64,000 nt of DNA from contig JADZDR010000035.1 in assembly GCA_020850945.1 (NCBI GenBank), positions 62,001-126,000 of the forward strand, read 5' to 3'. The notes under the pieces are model-generated. The model worked only from the letters and a program-made list of their open reading frames with translations, had not been told where the DNA came from and did no database searches. The DNA is from Acidimicrobiia bacterium. GTDB lineage: Bacteria > Actinomycetota > Acidimicrobiia > UBA2766. The position numbers were made by a program, and so were the translations under genes. This document shows, piece after piece, positions 59,925 to 64,000 of this stretch. Positions within the stretch are counted from its first letter, which is position 1, and every line of letters starts with the position of its first letter.

Positions 59925-61193
59925 TCACCTCTCCACGGCGCCGATGTCACATGCGCCGCCCGCGGGCCTCGGCCTGGCCACGTCACGCTGATCCCAACGC
60001 ATGTCGCACGCTTGCGGGTTCCCCGGAACGACGTTCAGGAGTGGACTCCCCGCCAGGGGCATGCGCGTTTGCGTGCGACCGCCGTTCTCGGCGAGAGCGC
60101 CGACGAGCGGGTTGGCGACAACCCTGTCGGTCGGACCGCGGAAGCCACACGAGTTGTCGCCGGCGATGTTGTATCCGAGAGAGTTCGTCGGGTTGGTCAG
60201 GCGGCAGTCGGTGCCGCCGCCACGCCGCACACCGACGACGGAGGCGTATGACTCGAGCATCATGGCCGTGACGTTCGCACCGCGGGGCGCCGAGTTGTCG
60301 ACAACCGTCGACCAGCGCAGGTGGGCGGTACGAGACGCCGAGATGGCACCGCCGGACACGGTTGCGCTGTTGCCCGAGATCGTCACGTTCTCCGTGGAGA
60401 TCTCGCTGAACGAGAGGATGCCCCCTCCGCCGCCGTTCCGGGCCCGGTTGCCGCTGAGAGTCGACCCCGTGAGCCAAGCTCCGAGCACAGACACGATCCC
60501 CCCGCCCGATCCGGACGCCGTGTTGTCCGCGACCGTCGACGCGATGACATTGATCTGGTCACCCGACCAGACACCGCCGGCGTTGAGAGCCGTGTTGGAG
60601 GTGATCCGTGACTCGACCAGCATCACTCCCTCCCGGGCGAAGACGCCCCCACCACTGCCGCCCGAGCTGTTGTTGCGGGCACCCGCGCCGTAGGCCATGA
60701 GCACGAACCCGGCCGGGGCGTAGACACCGCCTCCGTTCTGGAAATGGCCGGTTCGTCCGCCGGTGAGCGTCGTCCCGGTGAGCTGCACGTCACCGTCGAG
60801 CATGTGCAGGACGCGTTCACCGGGGCAGTTCTGGCGGATCATGTTGGACGTGCCGGCGATCGTCAGGAAAGACTCCTGGGTGTCCAGGTCACCCGACTCG
60901 TTTGCGTCCTCGGGTGCGTTCCCGCACATCGTGAGCTCGTAGGTGACCCCTGGTCGGAGCTCGATCGTCCCGATGTCGGGAACGAACTCGGCCCACAGGA
61001 CGGCCTCTCTCAGGGTCAGGTCGGCGTCCCAGAAGTCGAGCGGTAGGTCTCTGGCCGTCGTGGGGTGGACGACACTGTCGTCGAGCAGGTCGTCCCCAAC
61101 GTCGGCCCGAGCCTCGGGCCCGACTCCGACAATGGAGACGAGGACGACGGCGAGCCCTATGAGGAAGGCGAGGGTGTGAGTGAGACGGCGCAT
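59925..61193 (-). CDS. Secreted parallel beta-helix protein (choice-of-anchor Q type)
   Basis: 422 residues from the ATG preceded by GGGAGGAACGAA. Signal peptide of ~32 residues (M-R-R-L-T-H-T, hydrophobic core, A-R-A-D). About ten repeats of the type G-G-x-I/V-x-x x-S-T-V/L-x-x-N-x-A form a right-handed beta-helix. The end Q-R-D-V-A-R-P-R-P-A-G-G-A-C-D-I-G-A-V-E is the recurrent terminal motif of surface proteins with a choice-of-anchor Q domain. Carbohydrate binding or lyase activity is possible; no catalytic residues were identified. The 238-bp gap to the TIR gene shows nothing recognisable. Confidence 0.82.
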   Translation of the reverse strand: MRRLTHTLAFLIGLAVVLVSIVGVGPEARADVGDDLLDDSVVHPTTARDLPLDFWDADLTLREAVLWAEFVPDIGTIELRPGVTYELTMCGNAPEDANESGDLDTQESFLTIAGTSNMIRQNCPGERVLHMLDGDVQLTGTTLTGGRTGHFQNGGGVYAPAGFVLMAYGAGARNNSSGGSGGGVFAREGVMLVESRITSNTALNAGGVWSGDQINVIASTVADNTASGSGGGIVSVLGAWLTGSTLSGNRARNGGGGGILSFSEISTENVTISGNSATVSGGAISASRTAHLRWSTVVDNSAPRGANVTAMMLESYASVVGVRRGGGTDCRLTNPTNSLGYNIAGDNSCGFRGPTDRVVANPLVGALAENGGRTQTRMPLAGSPLLNVVPGNPQACDMRWDQRDVARPRPAGGACDIGAVER

Positions 61194-61306
61194 TTCGTTC
61201 CTCCCGGATTTGCGGACGCATTCACCGCAGTTTCCGAATGGCACCTTTCGCGCGCCTTTCACTTTCGGGCTGGAGTGATTGACCCGGGGGTGACGCAGGC
61301 GGGCTG

Positions 61307-61312
61307 TAGCGT
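61307..61312 (+). promoter_or_regulatory. -10 box of a leaderless gene
   Basis: TAGCGT, then 6 nt (GGCGGC), then ATG 61319 of the topoisomerase A gene. Confidence 0.55.
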
Positions 61313-61318
61313 GGCGGC

Positions 61319-63811
61319 ATGGCTGAACAGGGAAGACGACGCAACAGAGCGGCCGGGTCGAAGCGCCGTGCGAAGACCACGTCCGACACACCGTCACTCT
61401 TCGACGGCGAGTCGAACGGTGCTGGATCGGTCGCGGTGGAGGACAGGGAGTTCACCCGCGAGATGGAGACCGCGTACCTCGAGTACTCGATGTCGGTCAT
61501 CGTCGCCCGTGCGCTGCCCGACGTCCGTGACGGCTTGAAGCCGGTGCAGCGGCGCATCCTCTGGGGGATGCAGACGAGTGGTGTGCGAGCGACAGGTCCG
61601 CACCGCAAGTGCGCGAAGGTCGTGGGTGAGGTGATGGGCTCCTACCACCCCCACGGCGACAGCGCGATCTACGACGCCCTCGTGCGCATGGCGCAGCCGT
61701 TCAGCTACTACGTGCCCCTCGTCGACGGGCAGGGCAACTTCGGCTCGCCCGGGTTTCCGCCCGCCGCGATGCGCTACACGGAGTGTCGTATGACACCCAC
61801 GGCGGAGCAGATGCTCGCCGACATCGGCGAGGAGACCGTCGACTTCGTCCCCAACTACGACGGCGAGACGACCGAACCCGCGGTCCTCCCCTCGGCGTTC
61901 CCGAACCTCCTCGTGAACGGGGCTGCCGGAATCGCCGTCGGCATGGCGACGAGCATCCCCACCCACAACCCGGTCGAGGTCCTCGATGCCGCCCTCATGG
62001 TCCTCGACTCACCGCAGGTGACCACGAAGCGCCTCCTGCGCAAGCTGAAGGGTCCCGACTTCACGACGGGGTGCGACATCATCGACGCAGGTGGCGAGCT
62101 CGGTATCGCCGCCGCGTACGAGACGGGAGCGGGCCGGGTCACAGTCCGGGCCTCTGTCGAGATCGAGGCCGGCGCCCGCGGCTCGCAGGTGATCACGTTC
62201 CGCAACCTGCCACCCGCCGTGTCCGTGTCACAGGTCGCCGAACAGATCGTGGACCAGGTGAAGAAGGGCAAGCTCGCCTCCCTCTCCAACGTCGTCGACG
62301 CGTCGGACAAGGAGGGTCAGCAGCTCCAGGTCCACACGAAGAAGGGCCATTCGGCGCCTGCCGCGGTCGCCGAGCTCTTCCGCCTCACGCGGCTCGAGGA
62401 CACGTTCGCGATCAACATGCGGGCCCTCGTCGACGGCGTCCCCCGTGTCCTCTCCGTCGCGGAGATGCTCAGGGCCTTCTGCGACCACCGCATGGAGGTC
62501 GTGCTGCGCCGCAGCGTCTTCCGCAGGCAGAAGGCCGAGGCACGTCGCCACATCGTGCAAGCCCTCATGAAGGCGTTGGACCGCATCGACGAGGTCATCG
62601 CCGCCATCCGCAGGTCTGCCGATGCCGCCGCTGCCAAGGAGGCCCTCATCGACCTGCTCGACATCGATGCCGAGCAGGCACAGGCGATCATCGAGATGCA
62701 GTTGCGTCGCCTCACGGGCCTCGAGACGCAGGCCCTCGCCGACGAGCTCGAGGCACTGAACGCGGAGATCCGCACCCTGAAGGCGATCATCGACGACGAG
62801 GAGCGCCGCCGCGGTGTCGTGCGCAGCGAGATGCAGGAGGTGCGGGCCGCCTACGTGGGTCTGAAGCGCCGCAGCCGGATCGTGTCGGTCGACACTGCGG
62901 AGCTCGAGGCCGAAGCCGAGGAGGCAGAGGAGGGCCTCGCCGACCTCGAGGTACAGGTCAGGGTTCTACGGGGTGGGTACGTCGAGGTGACGCCGCCTGG
63001 TGATCGACGCAAGACATGGCGGGGCAGCGACCCGCACATGGCACCCGTGCTCGACCGCGTCGTCGCGATGTCGGATCGCATCGCCGTCGTCACGGAGGAC
63101 GGGAGAGCGTGGGGGATCCCCCTCCTCGACGTGCCGGCGGGCAGACGCGTGGCCCTGCGGGACCTGAGCGACGCTCCCCGTGATGCCCGCATCGTGTTCG
63201 CCTTCCCCGCGTCGGTCACCGAGAGGTCGGGCGGGACGGGCCTCACCCGTACCCTCGCCCTTGTCACGTCCGACGGCAAGGCGAAACGCCTCGAGGCGGC
63301 CGATGCCGTGGCATCCACGCGTTCCGGCGTGCAGGTGATGCGTCTCGACGACGATGCGAGAGTGGTGGGTGCCGCTCTCGTCACAGACGCCGACGCGCTC
63401 GTTCTCGTGAGCTCTGACGGGCATGCCGTGCGTGTGACGGCGGGCGACCTCCCCGCCCAGGGGAGATCGGCCGGCGGCGTGCGGGCGCAGCGCCTCGCGG
63501 CGGAAGCGGTTGTCGTCGCGGCGGCGCTCGCCCCGGACGAGGCAGTCCTCGTGTGTGGCACCGCGGACGGCTGGGTCACGTCGGTCGATGTCGCCGAGAT
63601 CCCCGTCCACGCCCGTGGCGCCAAAGGTGTGCTTGCGGCCCGGACGGACAAGGGTCGCGGTTCGGTGACGGGAGCTGCCGTCACCGAACGCAAGCAGCCG
63701 GTGTGGCTCGTCGACTCCGACCACAAGGTGCACGGTGTCGAGGCGAAGGCGGCGAAACGCGGCGGGCAGGGCAGGCATGTGACCGGGTCAGTGGCCGACG
63801 TCTTCGCTTGA
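61319..63811 (+). CDS. parC: Type IIA DNA topoisomerase subunit A (ParC/GyrA)
   Basis: 830 residues. The breakage-reunion domain has [17 protein letters not shown], the quinolone-resistance region [13 protein letters not shown] and catalytic Y153 (A-M-R-Y-T-E-C-R). A coiled-coil tower is followed by a C-terminal beta-pinwheel from about 560. Blade 1 reads G-G-Y-V-E-V-T-P, then R-R-K-T-W-R-G-S-D; the Q-R-R-G-G-K-G GyrA box needed for DNA wrapping and negative supercoiling is absent. This favours a ParC-type decatenase. The partner is the B subunit at 53297. Annotation pipelines may still call it GyrA. Confidence 0.85.
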   Translation: MAEQGRRRNRAAGSKRRAKTTSDTPSLFDGESNGAGSVAVEDREFTREMETAYLEYSMSVIVARALPDVRDGLKPVQRRILWGMQTSGVRATGPHRKCAKVVGEVMGSYHPHGDSAIYDALVRMAQPFSYYVPLVDGQGNFGSPGFPPAAMRYTECRMTPTAEQMLADIGEETVDFVPNYDGETTEPAVLPSAFPNLLVNGAAGIAVGMATSIPTHNPVEVLDAALMVLDSPQVTTKRLLRKLKGPDFTTGCDIIDAGGELGIAAAYETGAGRVTVRASVEIEAGARGSQVITFRNLPPAVSVSQVAEQIVDQVKKGKLASLSNVVDASDKEGQQLQVHTKKGHSAPAAVAELFRLTRLEDTFAINMRALVDGVPRVLSVAEMLRAFCDHRMEVVLRRSVFRRQKAEARRHIVQALMKALDRIDEVIAAIRRSADAAAAKEALIDLLDIDAEQAQAIIEMQLRRLTGLETQALADELEALNAEIRTLKAIIDDEERRRGVVRSEMQEVRAAYVGLKRRSRIVSVDTAELEAEAEEAEEGLADLEVQVRVLRGGYVEVTPPGDRRKTWRGSDPHMAPVLDRVVAMSDRIAVVTEDGRAWGIPLLDVPAGRRVALRDLSDAPRDARIVFAFPASVTERSGGTGLTRTLALVTSDGKAKRLEAADAVASTRSGVQVMRLDDDARVVGAALVTDADALVLVSSDGHAVRVTAGDLPAQGRSAGGVRAQRLAAEAVVVAAALAPDEAVLVCGTADGWVTSVDVAEIPVHARGAKGVLAARTDKGRGSVTGAAVTERKQPVWLVDSDHKVHGVEAKAAKRGGQGRHVTGSVADVFA

Positions 63812-63908
63812 GTCCACGTGCCCAACAGTTTCCTGGTCCGAACGGTCGATATGGGTATGGCCCGAGGGGGTGGCTGTGGGAGGTGCCGGTGAGTGGACGG
63901 AGGGACAG

Positions 63909-64000
63909 TTGGAAGTGCGCAGGGCCGGAGTCCGGCGGTCCCGCCTCGTCCGCCTCCTCACGCGCGGTGTCATGGCGGGGGGTGCCATCGTTGTCATCTT
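63909..64000 (+). CDS. Start of a gene cut by the window end
   Basis: About 30 codons from TTG 63909, which follows GGAGGGACAG; GTG 63870 is an in-frame alternative. The visible residues are Arg-rich (E-V-R-R-A-G-V-R-R-S-R), then turn hydrophobic (V-M-A-G-G-A-I-V-V-I). That pattern fits the first TM helix or signal anchor of a membrane protein. Too short to identify. Confidence 0.4.
   Translation, partial: MEVRRAGVRRSRLVRLLTRGVMAGGAIVVI

Noticed and set aside
61279-61284. TTGACC as a -35 box for the topoisomerase A gene
   Set aside because: It is 22 nt from the -10 box, outside the usual 16-19 nt spacing.

Overview
The window is about 64 kb of high-GC, gene-dense chromosomal DNA. The protein families point to a free-living actinobacterium, most likely of an Acidimicrobiia-like lineage (an inference from family content). 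They include several luciferase-like flavin oxidoreductases of the F420/FMN type, DUF2510, DUF1876, DUF3516, a WS/DGAT acyltransferase, myo-inositol-1-phosphate synthase and AbiEi/DUF559 proteins. No phage, integrase, transposase or CRISPR array was seen. Intergenic gaps are all under 300 bp. Some starts use strong Shine-Dalgarno sequences. At least a dozen genes instead have a TANNNT-type -10 box 6-8 nt before the start codon, with no room for a leader.

Layout. 1-7 kb: 5'-truncated arylsulfatase, small secreted proteins, GH1 glycosidase coupled to a membrane protein, mscL. 7-10 kb: a minus-strand proteolysis operon (trypsin-like lipoprotein, single-pass membrane protein, PrsW-type protease). 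10-12.5 kb: a two-TM/TrkA-N/RyR protein followed by a small RyR protein. 12.5-17 kb: second arylsulfatase, methyltransferase, second GH1. 17-24.7 kb: MarR/MFS pair, lipin-like secreted phosphatase, CHASE4 hybrid histidine kinase, a DUF2510 protein, PPK2. 24.7-31 kb: tRNA-Glu, GlsB-like membrane protein, GH31, Ski2-like/DUF3516 helicase. 31-37 kb: diadenylate-cyclase-like protein with a zinc ribbon, CoA-binding protein, DapA-like protein with a frameshifted old-yellow-enzyme gene, PI-PLC-like secreted protein, thioredoxin. 37-53 kb: serine hydrolases, a CbiX-like protein and a SHOCT membrane protein, ureohydrolase, MaoC, WS/DGAT, lipoprotein, MsrB, transporters, inositol-phosphate synthase. 53-64 kb: a ParE/GyrB-like and a ParC/GyrA-like topoisomerase subunit. 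Between them lie a DUF559 gene bracketed by palindromes, an ArsR repressor, an SDR with an AlaX editing protein, a DUF2510-TIR-RDD fusion and a secreted beta-helix protein.

The most striking non-coding signal is a perfect 38-bp palindrome in four identical copies (centred near 24775, 25327, 55320 and 56380). All four sit at gene 3' ends and three lie between convergent units. Two copies bracket an AbiEi/DUF559 gene, and two genes take their last codons and stop codon from inside the palindrome.

The gene set suggests a heterotroph that desulfates and hydrolyses glycans (two sulfatases, two GH1, one GH31) and makes inositol lipids and neutral storage lipids. Osmotic and nucleotide signalling genes (MscL, the TrkA-N/RyR pair, the DAC-like protein, the TIR fusion) are scattered through the window. 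They are not one operon, so a functional link between them is only inference.
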